Source: Diphasiastrum complanatum
Lineage: Eukaryota > Streptophyta > Lycopodiopsida > Lycopodiales > Lycopodiaceae
Reading direction: 5' to 3'
Assembly (NCBI GenBank): GCA_029204225.1
Contig: CM055092.1
Location: forward strand, 79,814,838 to 79,878,837
Length of the DNA stretch: 64,000 nt
Under the pieces are notes generated by a model. That model was not told the origin of the DNA, ran no database searches, and was given only the letters and a program-made list of their open reading frames with translations. Below are positions 23,690 through 39,949 of this stretch, piece after piece. How positions within the stretch are numbered: position 1 is the first letter of the stretch; each line of letters opens with the position of its first letter. The translations under genes and the position numbers were made by a program.

Positions 23690-24400
23690 GGCTCAGCCTT
23701 TGTCCTTGAGGACCTTCTTGGAGCTCTTGGGTTTTGAGGTTGATCCTCAAGATCTTTCTCTCTTTGATGCTCCTCCTCAATCCTAGCAAATCACACTTTG
23801 ACAAGATTGACACTTGAGTGATCTCCTCCTTTGCCATGTTCACACTCTGAAAAGCAACATTTAAATCCCTTTGCTATGCAAACAACATTCTTCAAAATGG
23901 AACAAACACCATGCTTGAAGTGGACATCCAAACCATTATCCATAAGTTGAGTAACATTTAGCAAATTTTTGGTGATTGATGGTACATAAAGAACATTATC
24001 TAGATCCATTCTTCTAGAAGATTCTAGACACAAAGGGATGGTTCCAACATGATCAATTCTACATTCTTCATCACTTGATGTAAATATGGACTTTTGTAAA
24101 GTTGAGAAATATTCCTTTTCAAATATCATGTGGGAGCTAGCCCTACTATCAATCCACCGTGACTCAATTGAGTTGCTCTTGCTTGTTGTTGAGGATGTAG
24201 ATGCCATAAAGAATGATTCTCTTCCTCCTCCTCCACTTCATGTGCAAGGTTCCCTTGTTTGCTCTCCTCTTGTGCATTTTGCCTCTTCAAGCATTCAGAT
24301 GCAAAATGCCCCTTCTTTCCACAAAAGAAGCATTTTAACTTGGACTTATCTATCTTGCTCTTGGCCTTTGAGCTTGTTGCTTGATCCTCCTCCTTAGCAT
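23690..24400 (-). pseudogene. Copia gag (zinc knuckle) and protease remnant
   Basis: On the minus strand a nucleocapsid knuckle, CFFCGKKGHFASEC (C-x2-C-x4-H-x4-C, intact), is followed by an acidic linker, a frameshift, then the copia protease block WIDSRASSHMIFEKEYF. Next come GTIPLCLESSRR, LDNVLYVPSITKNLLNV and QLMDNGLDVHF, all typical of the protease/pre-integrase segment. The catalytic D-S-G is D-S-R; GGG to AGG is a single G-to-A change. After a stop, the frame gives an IEEEHQREKD and PRAPRRSSRTKA tail (to about 23690). Upstream gag, to about 24640, is only faintly visible. Integrase and polymerase are absent. Confidence 0.75.
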
Positions 24401-25263
24401 AAAATCACAAGACAAATGTGGAAATATCGAGATTGCCAATGTGCTCTCAAATCTTGATCTTGCATCTATGGAATGATGGATTGATAGTATAAAATAGCTC
24501 CTCCTTGGATGTTAGGTGAAAATCTAGCATGTTTCAAGGAGACTAATTGACATGTTTTTCCTAATATTTCAATCTTACCCGACCTTAGAGTTATGCCAAT
24601 TTGATGGTTAGGTTACTCAACTACTTCCATGATTTGAGGAGTTTGCTCGTAAATTCTAGGGAACTTGACCAAATTGTCTAACTAACACTTATGATTAGGA
24701 TCTAACCTACCTAGGCCTATTCTTCATATGGGTAAGCATCATCCACACGTGTGGGACCCACCTATGTACAATTTTACAAGGTTTATTCAAGCTAAATTTT
24801 TTAATTTTGACAATTTCTCACAAAAATAAAGCTGAAAAGTTCATCCAGTACTCGAAAGAGCACAATACAATAAAACGTATTTCAAGACATCTAGCTGGTA
24901 CCTACCACCATCCCACCACACACATTAGGGTTGTTTTTTGGACTAAAAAAGGGCCTCTTCCTTGCCTACAAACTGTCTTGCCAGAGGAACGAAATGAAGA
25001 GGGAGCAGACAAGCATGAGAAGAGAAAGTAGGAAGGCATGGGAGGAGAAGCTGAAGAGCCTCACCACTAATATAGTTGTATCTAATTGAAAGTAGGGTGG
25101 CCATTTGTAACCGTAGGATGAGAGGCATGTGATCTTGGCCCTTGAAAAGGTCATAAATGTAGCTGAATGTTTAAATTTTCCCACCAAAAAACTTTTTTAA
25201 GGGTCATATACTTTGCAATGTTTACCATACCAAGCATAAAGAGTACAGTAAAGTAGAGTACCA

Positions 25264-29307
<4,044 letters not shown>

Positions 29308-32300
29308 TTAAACCATTTCCAGGAGCTTGATGTTTCCCATCGAATTTGCTGCCACCAAAGTTTGAGACTTGGCTCTCCAACAAACACTAGAAACAAACTG
29401 ACCACTTTCATCTTCAGTCTTTTGACCCAATATGGGATCTGCAGACCCAAATTTGTGTGATGCCATGGGCATTGGAAATGACTGATGGTACACAAATACC
29501 TGGACAACATCCAGAAGGATTTTAAGGTTAAAATCAATCCAGCGAAGTAAGGACCACACTCCATGAAAGTTCAAGTTCAAACTTCATACAGAGACTAAAT
29601 AGGAAGTTAAATGAAACATTGCTATACCTACTCTGATATACCTGCTTCAAGTACACAGGAGTCCTACGTTAAGCTTGATAACACAACCTGGAACCCTGCT
29701 AACCCACCCTTTGAAAGACTGATCCAAGGAACATCATAAATCTTGGCAAACTCCCTTATGTTTGTGAAAATATTAGTTGAAAATCCTTTTTCCTAAAAGT
29801 TCATGCCTGAATGTGTCTAAGACCGATGCAATGACTATTACATGGAGAAAAACAGCATCAGAAAGACATGCAAATAGTGTTGAGAAAAGAACACACACTA
29901 GATAGTTTGAGTACAAGAATGTAGCATACCTCGTTGGTTTCAGATCCACATGCAATGTAGCCATCCGCAACTGAGAGTCCAACAAAGTTCTGGACAAAAG
30001 GAATAGTATTTTCACTTGTCATGGAAAAATACAATATTAACTAGAAAAAAAAAACACATGCAGCAGGTCAGCAGCTGGAAAGAGTTTTTTAACTATTAGT
30101 TGATCCTCCACTTGTCTGCCCATCCTGGAATCATAGGTCTTTCTCAGCAAGCTGAGGTAGCCCTATGATTCCTGACTAAGATGTGAATAGAATCATTTAA
30201 AAACTGCCATTGCATCCTTGATTCTCTGATCGTTTTTCTTGCACTATAGTTCAGAGAAAACTATTCACTCTTCTTATGAGCAATTGCATCTTGAGCTGGT
30301 AAACCTAGCACCATTCACAGAGTGATGCCAAAGTTAGTTATATCACACCATCTGTAGCCAAGATTTGTTGGAAGTAATGTTGAGTTGTTACCCCTAAATG
30401 TTTGATTAGGATCATTAACGCCAAGCATGACAAAGGGCCTATTTTTGATGGTGATAGACTAAGTCAGAACTTAGACTTGGACTTGAAAAATAAGCTCAGT
30501 TATGTTAAAGGTCAAAGGTTGACTAGGGTGCATGCATATGCACACTCATGAGAAGAGTGACATGTGTACATGGATGGAAAAGCAAGTTAAAAGCATGCAT
30601 ATGCACACTCATGAGAAAAGTGACATGTTCAGGCTACTCTTTACAGGACATCTACAGTTTTGAAGTATCATTGGCATAAAGTATCTCTTCTTCAAAAGCT
30701 AATAGTGCACTCAAGTTTTTACCTTTTCATTTGTATGCCCAGTATATGTCAAAGTACAAAAGTTGTGGAAACCTCCAACTTTGCTGGTCTTGCAGATGTC
30801 CCACAGCTTCAGTGTGTTATCTGTGGAGGCGGAAATAAGAGTTGTAGAGTCTAAGAATTTTACATAACTGACTGCTTTGTTGTGATTCCCTAGAACGCAT
30901 AATGGAAATCTCGTGTGCCGGAGATCATAACAATATATCTTGTAGTCAGCAGAACCAAAAGCTAGCAGATGGGCAGAATCAGTTGGAAACTGTACGCAGC
31001 AGATATTTGCCTTCATCCTTAATGTACAAATGCTTGCTTCCTGCAAGACAATGAATTGCAAGGTCTGTGTGCATGAGCTAAAGAAAGAATTAAACATTAT
31101 CTTATATAACATGTTTCTTATGACACACAAGGTTTGCTCCAGTACAATAATGTGCAATTACCTAGACATCCAGTTTTGACTACAAAAACGTTGAGCCACC
31201 AAGTCTTTTCCTTTAGAAAATTACCATAGATTGGGTATTTACTATTTAGTATACGGCGTTCAAGATGCAGAAAATAGAAAGTTTCATTTAAAAAGACCAT
31301 GTTCAACCATATGCAAAAGTAAACTGAAGTCTTACCCTATGTTGGGAATTTGATAAACGGCGTTCAAGATGCAGCAAATAAAAAGCTCCATTAAAGGAGA
31401 CTGTGTTCAACCATATGCAAAAATAAACTGGAGTACAGCCATATGCATACTAAAAACGTGACAGCTCTCACAAGAACTCACATGATTGATGCTCCAAAGC
31501 TTAACACAGCCATCATCACTACCACTGGCCAGCTTTGTTGGGTCAGCATGGGAAAAATCAACGGACCAAGCACGTTTCTCATGCTCTTTGTACATCATCA
31601 GGGTTTGGCTCGTATGAGCATCCCAAAGCTACATAAAATAGAATCACATCACAAAGTGTTTGCAAAACATTTCAAATGTGCATTGCAAACTTCACCAGAG
31701 AAAAAAATTGAAAACGTTTTCTGAGAAAATTTCATAACTCAAAAATAAATAACAAATTTCTGTTGTGTGAGTAGCCTCACCTGCACCACTCCATCATAGT
31801 CACTTGATGCAATGTGATTTTTTATGTAACTATTCCAGCAAATGCTACTTAATTTGGATCCACTTGTCATCTCAACAACAGGATAGTGGATATCCACATC
31901 TTCATTGAGTACAGCATCACATTCAAACACCTTGATCCTCTTGCAAACTCCCGCAGTAGCAAAATATTCCTGATCTCGATCAAAACTAAGCGAACAGACC
32001 ATGTTTGCTGTGTTAAGAAGATCTCCGTGCCTCAAAGAGGCCTTCACTTTGAACTGACTATAGTGTGCATACTTGCATAGGTTATTGAAGAAAGAACCTA
32101 GACGATCTTCTATATGACCACCTTGTTCTTCAACAGGAAGAGACTTGTGATCAAATTTGCATATATTAAAACCAGACAAAGTTGCACTTCGAGGATCTGT
32201 TGCATTCTCCTGGATGCATGACAATGCTTTCCCTCGCTCTGGAAGAGGTGGATCAACTTTCCACCTCATAGCAAAGTAAGCGTGTTCTAGCTGTTTGAAA

Positions 32301-32857
32301 TTGTTCATTAGTTTACCACTTTTCAGTTGCATATCATCATACACTTTGGCTTTGCTAATACAACCTAGATCTTCTCTATCAACAGATTTCAATCCAGAGA
32401 ATCCTTCAGTTCTCATGCTTTTTCTTAATACGCCTCTCTGCTTCAAAGAAAACTGCCTATTGTTAATCTCCTCAATGTCTGCCATGAGACAAGCAATATC
32501 TTTGCAAAGTTTCTGGGCGGCTTCTTCTTTCTGATGCTGCAACCTGAGAAGAAAATCAAACAGCAGCTCCAATTCTAGCTCTTTATCTTCAATATCTACT
32601 GGAGCCTGTCTTTCAGCCAAAGCAGTTTCTACTTCGTTTAAAAGTTCACATTGTAAGACCTCCCTGCCAAACCACCAAATGCATGAGGCATTACCTTCCA
32701 AACTTCATATCATGGAGAGGCAACTAAAATTTTTTATTAATATATTGAATGTGAACAGGACACAAAGTAAGTGCCTCCATTCATTGCAAGGCAATGGAAA
32801 AACTCCAACCACTCGAAGCTAAATGCAAACAGCAAAACAGGGTGTGTATGCATACTG

Positions 32858-32891
<34 letters not shown>

Positions 32892-35593
32892 GGAGATTCA
32901 AAAATTCAAGAAAAAGTAGAAATGTGAACCAAGCACATGAAAAGTCAGGCTAGTCTTGATAAATTAAGCCACGTATGCTTATTATTAAGTGGGAAAAACG
33001 TTCATAATTTAAGCCTGCAACCACAGCATGCAATGTTTACCGCTTAAAACTTCCATCATTGCTGATGAGTCAAATTTGTTATGGGTAACAAACATGCATA
33101 AGCAGATCCAAGCATTCTAGTGAGTAGTCGTATCTAAAAGCTAGTAGTAAAAAAGTGGCATGTCTCCACCAAAGGCTCCATTTCTCATCACTGAATGGAA
33201 CTCTTCATTAATGGTAGGTGGACAGAAAACAGGCAATCAAGGTTGTTATTTATAATAAGTAAGGGTACTTGATTGGTGTGGGAACATGCAATCAGATTAA
33301 GCATTAATACTGGTCAACAACCTCCATGAGCACATGCAGACCGGTTTGAACATGGCAATATCAGGAGTCGGGACCAAACCTGACAATTTCAATAAAGAAA
33401 ATGATCATTCAAGTGCATTACAGGAACCGCAGTATAACCTGTTCATCATTCCGAAAAAAAAGACCATAAAGATATAAAGTTACTATACGACACTGAAGGC
33501 TTCTCCAAGGCGACAATATTAAACTCCACAAAATGGCCAATTTAGCAATCAGAATGTCAGCAGTTCATATCAACCCGGTATTGCGCACATACAGAAATAC
33601 TAAAAAAAGACCCCTTAAACAAAAGCTCCAACGATGCTTATATCAGAACATGGCCCAGGGAAATCGTGCTTTTTGACATTTGAGGAGGTGTGGAACCTTG
33701 ACCGCATCAATAGATACAACTGGGAGGACAATTTTGAGAATAACATAAGTGCGTAACATAATGGCCAAATCAATCGGCCATGTTTAGTAAATGACTGCAT
33801 AGAGGCAGTTAGAAGCAGATCAAGTTGCTGATCCTTATATAAGGCTACTTTTATTTGCTCTATGTTATGCATCCAATCTTGTACAAACAGACAGACCGAC
33901 CGACATTTTTTCACATGTCTTCTGGTGATAGATAGTATACTTGACCGTGCATCCTCTTCCCAAATAACAGGTATAATCCCTTTTGAGGTGTAAAATGCTG
34001 CCAATAAAAATTTATAAGGCTACTCCAAAACTATATCTATGATTAGATTAAGCATTAAAAAAATGAGACAGGTAGCAAGAAACAAACAATCCTAGCTTGA
34101 GGATGGCAAAAGAAGACCAACAAAGTGTCAACTCGTCGGGCCAACCGTAACTGAATAAACACCAATGAACATAGCTAGTCTAACGTTCAAAAAGGAGTTT
34201 CTGTATTACCTAGCTTTTGGTCGTGATCTGGATTCAGGATGTAGCAACCAAAGACAAAGTGCGGCTTCCTTTGGAAGCTCAGACAGGAGGCGTGGAGGGA
34301 GAATGCGATGGCGGAGATTCGACATGATTCTTGACCACTCTGAACCCGAGGAAAACGTACAAAACAGCTGAAAGTACCACAAATCAAAATCTCGTTAAGC
34401 ATGGCCCAGAAAAAAATGGCAAGTTGCACCTAAAAAAGAAATTGCAAACTTTTTCGGTTATTCTTTCATCATTTACAATCACATCCTTGACGAGTTCTCA
34501 ATCCCGTGATCTAATCAATAGCATCACCTTCCTTGGAACTACAAGATTTAAACTGTGCATTGAAAACGCATCTGCAGGATCATAAAGCCAAGTCGAGAAT
34601 TGATAAGAAAGCTACAAGAAACTCCTATTGAAGCATATACAGCGCCAAAATAAGAAGCAAAAGTAACACGCTGCCAACAATTGAGATTAATAAACAGACT
34701 ACAAAACAGCTTTCCTCCAGAAAAAACTAACCCAATACCTCAAAAAAAAGAACTCCTAGCCTGTATATATCTGAGGCAACTGAGCTTGCCGCTCCACCAA
34801 GCTCTTCGGGGCTTGTATACAATGTTTCCTCTATCAACAGCACTTGTCGAAGCGGAAAATTATTTCCAACACTACTGCTGCTATCCTCACTGAAATCGCA
34901 AGGTAAATCATTTCTTGAGATTTTTGTGTCATTTAGCTCTGCTCCAATTCCCGAAACCATACGGGTGCCACAAGCAGCACCGGAAGAGCGTCCTTCTAAA
35001 GGCTCTGACCCTAAACTGCCTGCCCAATCCTTCAACCACGCAGATTGAATTGATGTTGCACTCACATTTCTAGCAACTTCCGTATTTCCTTTTTGACAAC
35101 CATGCACATTAAGACAATCTTCCCGTACATGACCTGATTGATTTATTTCTGGTGCATCCATTGACAACTGAAAGCTGGCACCGCCAACCACCCCAACCCC
35201 TCGGTCTCCTGAAGTAATAGGTTCTCTGACACTGATTTCTAAATTATTCCTTACAGTTTCTTCACGGTCACATTCTAGTCTTGAGACAGGAAAGGCCGAT
35301 GTTGGCCTTCCAGTTGAACGTTTAGAGGACCTCTCGGAGCTTGAGCACGACCTTGAGGCTGCAGAGTCAATAAACTTAACACGGTGTGACGATGATAGTA
35401 AGAAGCACGATGGCCGTACGTTACGTAGGAGGACACCTTGTGAATGAGCAAGATCCACAAATTCTAGAACTTGCCTAAAAATATGCAAACTCTCCACTCG
35501 GTCGATCACCCTACCAGGCCTTGTAATCCATTCGCGCAGAGAAACATCAACTTCAACATGAGCCTTCCTATCTCGAAAATTCCCATCATTCAT
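29308..35593 (-). CDS. SPA: SPA family protein (kinase-like domain, coiled coil, WD40), COP1 partner
   Basis: SPA proteins bind COP1 in a CUL4-DDB1 ubiquitin ligase that degrades light-signalling factors in darkness. Seven exons join in phase, in coding order: 35593-34739, 34367-34210, 32663-31781, 31628-31482, 31040-30723, 29989-29930 and 29499-29308. They give about 870 residues, within the family range (about 800-1030). Residues 1-338 are kinase-like: [43 protein letters not shown] and [13 protein letters not shown]. The catalytic-loop Asp and a DFG are not seen, as is common in SPA proteins. Residues about 345-410 form a coiled coil ([17 protein letters not shown]). Residues about 530-870 are seven WD repeats, with [50 protein letters not shown] and the end [14 protein letters not shown] 35593 is the first in-frame ATG after an in-frame TGA at 35671-35669. 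The shorter N-terminus suggests SPA3/SPA4 type rather than SPA1. The N-terminus is uncertain. Confidence 0.9.
30525..30630. repeat. Direct repeat of about 36 bp in a SPA intron
   Basis: GCATGCATATGCACACTCAT, followed by GAGAARAGTGACATGT, occurs at about 30530-30566 and again at 30593-30629, spaced 63 bases apart. It lies within the SPA intron 29990-30722. Confidence 0.8.
31226..31440. repeat. Tandem duplication of about 115 bp in a SPA intron
   Basis: ACGGCGTTCAAGATGCAG appears at about 31253 and 31359. Each copy is followed by TTCAACCATATGCAAAARTA at its end. Both copies sit in the intron between exons 31482-31628 and 30723-31040 and do not touch coding sequence. Confidence 0.8.
32860..32888. 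repeat. (TG)n microsatellite
   Basis: A 29-base TG run in the 1.5 kb SPA intron between exons 34210-34367 and 31781-32663. Confidence 0.95.
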
Positions 35594-35846
35594 GACCAAA
35601 TGAGCTTGCTCCCTTGATAAGCTCAAAAACTGGGTACCACGATCCCAATTAGCCAATGAAGGTTCTTTTCACGAAATCTTGGCTGCTTTTCTATATTTTC
35701 CACCGGTGCGTCTAAAATTGCATGATCAAAAGCACTACCTGGCCTATGTTTCGTAATACCAGTTCCCGAGTTAAGATCATCTTTTCTGGCTTCGGCGGCA
35801 TACAATGCTACGGCTCGCCTGTTCTAAGTGCTCGCCGTGCTCATCA
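35594..35846 (-). other. Out-of-frame coding-like stretch upstream of the SPA ATG
   Basis: A minus-strand frame, open from a TAG near 35846, reads NRRAVALYAAEARKDD and then further codons to about 35690. There the SPA frame (EPSLANWDRG) is reached only by a one-base shift within GTGAAAAGAAC. TTAG at the left end of the open stretch could be a splice acceptor. Either this is 5' UTR, or an upstream coding exon whose frame is broken by one indel in an A-run (assembly error or mutation). Confidence 0.45.
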
Positions 35847-36054
35847 TTGACGGACAATTTGTTAGCCCGCCAGTGTCCATAGCACAAAATTGTGAACTTC
35901 ATTGTGCCATTTTGTACGTTTCTCAAAAACTGAATCGAAAACGTTTATTGTTCAAGCGTTGCGCAATAAAGAGAGTAACAATGTTGCGATATCAAAGCAG
36001 TACTGCCACTTGGATGCCGATCATTCTTAAAATGATAGCGCTGCTTGCAAAATG

Positions 36055-36290
36055 ATATGAAAGATTATCCTGATGTCCTTCGGGTTGTTAAAGCGGCACC
36101 AGCACCTGCTTCCTTCGAGACATTCAATACGGAACTACCACAAATATAACAGATGCCAGAAACCATACGTTAACTTAGACTTAAATGCAGATTCGTATTG
36201 TGATATCGCTGCTTGCATACTGATACGAAAAAATATCCTGATGTCCTTCGGGTTGCTATGCGGTGCCAACTTTAGAGACATTTAATGACA
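36055..36290. repeat. Tandem duplication of about 170 bp upstream of SPA
   Basis: ATCCTGATGTCCTTCGGGTTG at about 36066 recurs near 36235 with GATACGAAAAAATATCCTGA before it. GCGGCACCAGC and GCGGTGCCAAC follow in the two copies. It lies 0.5-0.7 kb upstream of the SPA start. Confidence 0.7.
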
Positions 36291-36384
36291 TAACTATTAC
36301 CTAAACATCAGAGGCCTGAAACCACAGCTTTCCCTTAAGCCTTCAAAGCAAGCACCCCTTTACGATTATTAAAACTGCAACAAA

Positions 36385-37000
36385 AACAGCATAACAACAC
36401 CATTCCTCCACCGTTATAGCATACAGCTAGCTACACACATTCCATCTCTCCAAAATTAACCTCACAAAGGTTAACATTAACCTCAATCTTCCAAAAAGAT
36501 CACACGGATGGCTCATTAACAACTCTTTCGGAAAATTAAACGAAACAGCACGTCAACTGCATTGTTTAGCGTCAAATGCATGTCAAGAAATGTTTTATTA
36601 TGATGACATAACAACACCATCCCTCCACCATATAACATCCAGCTACAAGCATTCCATCTCTCAAACCCTCACGAAGCTCAACATTAACCTCAATCTTCCA
36701 AAATCATCACACAGACGCCTCATTAACCACTCTTTCGAAAATCCATCCGAAAAAGTATATCAACGTGGTTTAGCATCAAATCTATGCGGATAAATGCTTT
36801 ATTATGACGACAACGCCATCCCTACACCATACTTAAATCTAACTACCACACATTCCGTTTCTCAAACCCTCACGAAGCTCAAAATTAACCTCAATCTTCC
36901 AAAAACATCACACAGACGCCTCATTAACCACTGTTTCGAAAACTCAATGGCAAAAGTATGTCAGACGTATGGTTTAGCGTCAAATCTATGCCAAGGAGTA
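36385..37000. repeat. Tandem array, about 205 bp unit, three copies
   Basis: Copies run from about 36385, 36590 and 36795. Shared landmarks are TTTATTATGAYGACA, CATTCCRTYTCTCAAACC, CTCACGAAGCTCAA, ATTAACCTCAATCTTCCAAA, CACACAGACGCCTCATTAAC and TTTAGCRTCAAATC. The second and third copies are closer to each other than to the first. The array lies 0.8-1.4 kb upstream of the SPA ATG. The open frames in it are period effects, not genes. Confidence 0.9.
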
Positions 37001-37145
37001 CATTATTGTAATAATCTACGATCCAATCACGCCATCGCAGGAGGGGCTCGCTTCCCTGCCACTGGTTGGTGATCGTTATACTGCAGTGCTCGGGAAAAAC
37101 GAGCGGATGAGAAAGACACGAGATAAAACCATCCATACGTACATA

Positions 37146-37149
<4 letters not shown>

Positions 37150-37186
<37 letters not shown>
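37150..37186. repeat. (GA)n microsatellite
   Basis: A 37-base GA run, upstream (5' side) of the SPA gene. Confidence 0.95.
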
Positions 37187-37187
<1 letters not shown>

Positions 37188-37331
37188 ACTAGCACAAGGA
37201 ACACAAATGTGAACTTTGTTCCCACATGACGCACTTTGAACACACCAGCCACAATGGCACTTGCATTAGAGCCTCCTCCCTTTTTGGTGTGCTCTCTTGT
37301 TGAACCTCCATGGGGCTTAAGGCATGGCCCC

Positions 37332-37333
<2 letters not shown>

Positions 37334-37398
<65 letters not shown>
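37334..37398. repeat. (AG)n microsatellite
   Basis: A 65-base AG run followed by CGTGTGCGTGTGCC. Together with the run at 37150-37186 it brackets 147 bases of single-copy sequence. Confidence 0.95.
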
Positions 37399-37400
<2 letters not shown>

Positions 37401-38214
37401 TGTGCGTGTGCCTATGCGCACCTTGTTCAAACACAACATGGAAAGGGGAGGCGGAGGTGACGTAGTAAGCTGCTCGCTCGAAAACGAGCGCGGACGAGGG
37501 GTGCTCGAGGCCTACAAGGTGAGTTGTGTGTTATAGGGTGAAGCGATGCATTGGGGGCGGAGGCGAGGAGTGAGAAAGCATCGATGATGCAGGAGGCATT
37601 AGGATGCGGGATGCAGTTGCATCATTCTTAATAAATTTATTAATGAAAGATCACATCATTGGTCACATAAGCGATGTATTGGCGAGGGGTGCATGGGATG
37701 CGCTTAGGACTCAATACCAAACGATGAATCCTTCTCGTATGATGTTCTCAGGAACCAAGCTAAATAGCATATGAATGGAAAAAAAAATGAGACACATGAT
37801 TATTCTTCATGCAAATCAAGGAGCTACTAGATCAACTTATGATGATTGAAGAGCCGATAAAAGATGTTGAGTTGGAGGATAAAACCATGAGTGGCGTGTT
37901 GAATTTTTTTTTTTTCAAATATTCATGAGTGGCAGCGCATGGAGGGAGCTTATGTATATGAATCCACAAGTGTGTGTACTATTATTGTACGGTTGTTGTA
38001 CAAATAGAGACAATAGCATATGATATCGAAGTGTTTATTTCTTATTGAGTTTTCATCTTCTATGTGTAGTTGATGCATGATTTCTACATTGGTAATGAAG
38101 ATAGATGTGCTCTTCAAATTAGCTAAAGATCAAAGTGCATAATTAGGTCATTTGAGACTTGATTTCTTCATAGAAGATCAGTCTAAGACTACCTTTACAT
38201 TAGACTGGGGCACT
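37399..38214. other. Intergenic DNA, no gene recognised
   Basis: A GC-richer start (37440-37620) passes into AT-rich DNA. The stretch at about 38036-38100 (ATTGAGTTTTCATC, then TTTCTACATTGGTAATGAAG) faintly resembles the R/U5 part of the local copia LTR family in plus orientation. It is too diverged to annotate firmly. Confidence 0.4.
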
Positions 38215-38425
38215 TATCAATTACTCTAAGTAATGATCTTAGCTTAACAAATGAATCCTTAGGCATGGATCTAGTGACCAAATCACCTAAACAACTCGAT
38301 GAAGACACATGTTGGAGTTTGATTTCTTTGGCTTGCACCTTCTCCCTCCAAAATGATGAGCAATCTCGATATGCTTGCTCCTTGCATGAAAAGTAGGATT
38401 GGTTGTTGTTGGATTTATCTCCTCT
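38215..38425 (-). pseudogene. Copia RNase H C-terminal fragment
   Basis: On the minus strand the frame gives NPTFHARSKHIEIAHHF, then a degraded segment. It aligns by eye with NPIFHARSKHIEVQYHFVRE of the copia element at 51.9-52.1 kb. This is the conserved RNase H end of copia polyproteins. Stops are frequent. No LTR is directly attached on its 3' side. Confidence 0.65.
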
Positions 38426-38540
38426 ACTCTCCTAAATCCTATGTTAATCTAGTTCCATTCACATCACTGCAATTTTACATGCATTGCCGCACAGTCTATA
38501 GGAATACTCTATCACTGAAGACATGCTAGAGAATGGCACC

Positions 38541-38670
38541 CGACTTGTCAAAGTTGGACGACTTATCGGGGAAGGCCAACTAGGCCGACTTATTGGGTAG
38601 TCCGATGACTTGTCGACTCAACCGACATATCGAAGAAACCCGACTTGTCCGACATATCGACTTGTCAACT
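38541..38670. repeat. Short-motif array of CGACTTGTC and CGACATATCG words
   Basis: CGACTTGTC, CGACTTATC and CGACATATCG-type words recur at 38541, 38559, 38586, 38606, 38623, 38641, 38650 and 38657 with irregular spacing. Several flank CCAACT or CTCAACC. No coding capacity is recognised. Confidence 0.7.
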
Positions 38671-39342
38671 ACTCCAACTTAACTGGCCATGACAACGACT
38701 AGCTCGACTCCGAATAGTTGAAGCCTTCTCATGCTCACTTCCTGTACCGTGCAACAACTTGGACAATGACAACAGCAGCCACGATCTCCTCCAGATGGCA
38801 CACCGGCTCCACGCCATCTTCTTTGTACACTCATTTGCACAAACGTAAATTGTATATAGATGACTATTGTAATCTAATTAGAAAGCAAGTAGTCAATGAG
38901 ACAGACACTATAGATGCTTTCATGCATCAATTGCTTCCTCAGACTGATTGTCAGTAATAAGTCCATAGCTTTTATAGAGCGGAGTTAGCTTCCTGAGCAC
39001 GCGGTTTTGCTCACTATTGTCGTGTGCTCATAGCATCAAATTGATGTGTATTTCTATACATTAATCTTATTCAATCACTGTCTTTTATTGCGTTCAGAGT
39101 TCTTGTCAGGATTGTACTACGTCTTCCTGTTTGACATTCTTATTGCTTTGTTTGATTGTTTGCTCTTCCGCTTCCGCAAACAACCGCGCAATTAAGCATA
39201 CTTTAATCTTGTGTTCGCCTACTATAGTAGTAGTGCATGCACCAAGGGAACTAGTCGACCATTGCTTCCGCATAATAGTAGGATTGTTCCGATCCGATTG
39301 ATCGACCGGCCCGATCTGTCGTCGTGGACCCATTCCACATGT

Positions 39343-39460
39343 GAAGGATTTCAGATCATTCAAGATCCAAATCCATGTCCCTGATCTTTAGTTAAAAAGA
39401 GACCAAACCAACATGCCAGCATCTACATACAAAATGAGATGCAAACTCTAGGAGATCGTA
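39343..39460 (-). mobile_element. Copia LTR fragment (R/U5 end)
   Basis: TGTGAAGGATTTCAGATC followed by CCAAATCCATGTCCCTGATC and CATCTACATACAAAATGAGA is the reverse complement of the 3' end of the LTR at 45312-45963. Similarity stops near 39460, so U3 is missing. No primer-binding site adjoins it. Confidence 0.75.
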
Positions 39461-39949
39461 GAAGTTCCCAAATATAAATAAAATAATTTTTTTTTAAATA
39501 TATTAGTGTTTCGTCGGGCAACATGTGGAAATGCTATTGGTTGTTGAGGCTTGCCCTTTCAGCTCATCACTGCCCGAAGAGATCCAAAAATATTGAAAAT
39601 GAATATGACAGATGGTTGAAATGAGAAAATCGATGTACCATTAATGTATATGCATTGTCAAATCATGGTTTACAAGGTTAACTAGAGTTAACTCCTAGCA
39701 CCAAATAGTTCAGTGTTTCAAATCTTACAATACAATCTAATCCCAATTACAAAAAGTAATCAATGTTGTTTTACCACGAGTACTGATTAGAGAAGAAGAT
39801 GCACACCTTTAGTACATGTAACTGTCCATCTCAAGCAATGATTAAATATTTGACTATTTACACCAGAGACAATATCTTAAAGAATATATTTCCTCTGGAA
39901 GTATTTTCTCTCTCCATATCAACAAATGGTTATCCTACAATGTGTTATT

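Noticed and set aside
35623-35805. Start of SPA at 35805 or at the TTG at 35656
   Set aside because: Neither is an ATG, and the upstream frame is offset by one base from the SPA frame. The first in-frame ATG is 35593.
36590-37072. Similar 67- and 92-codon frames upstream of SPA
   Set aside because: They are two copies of the 205 bp repeat in the same frame, with no start context or known domain.
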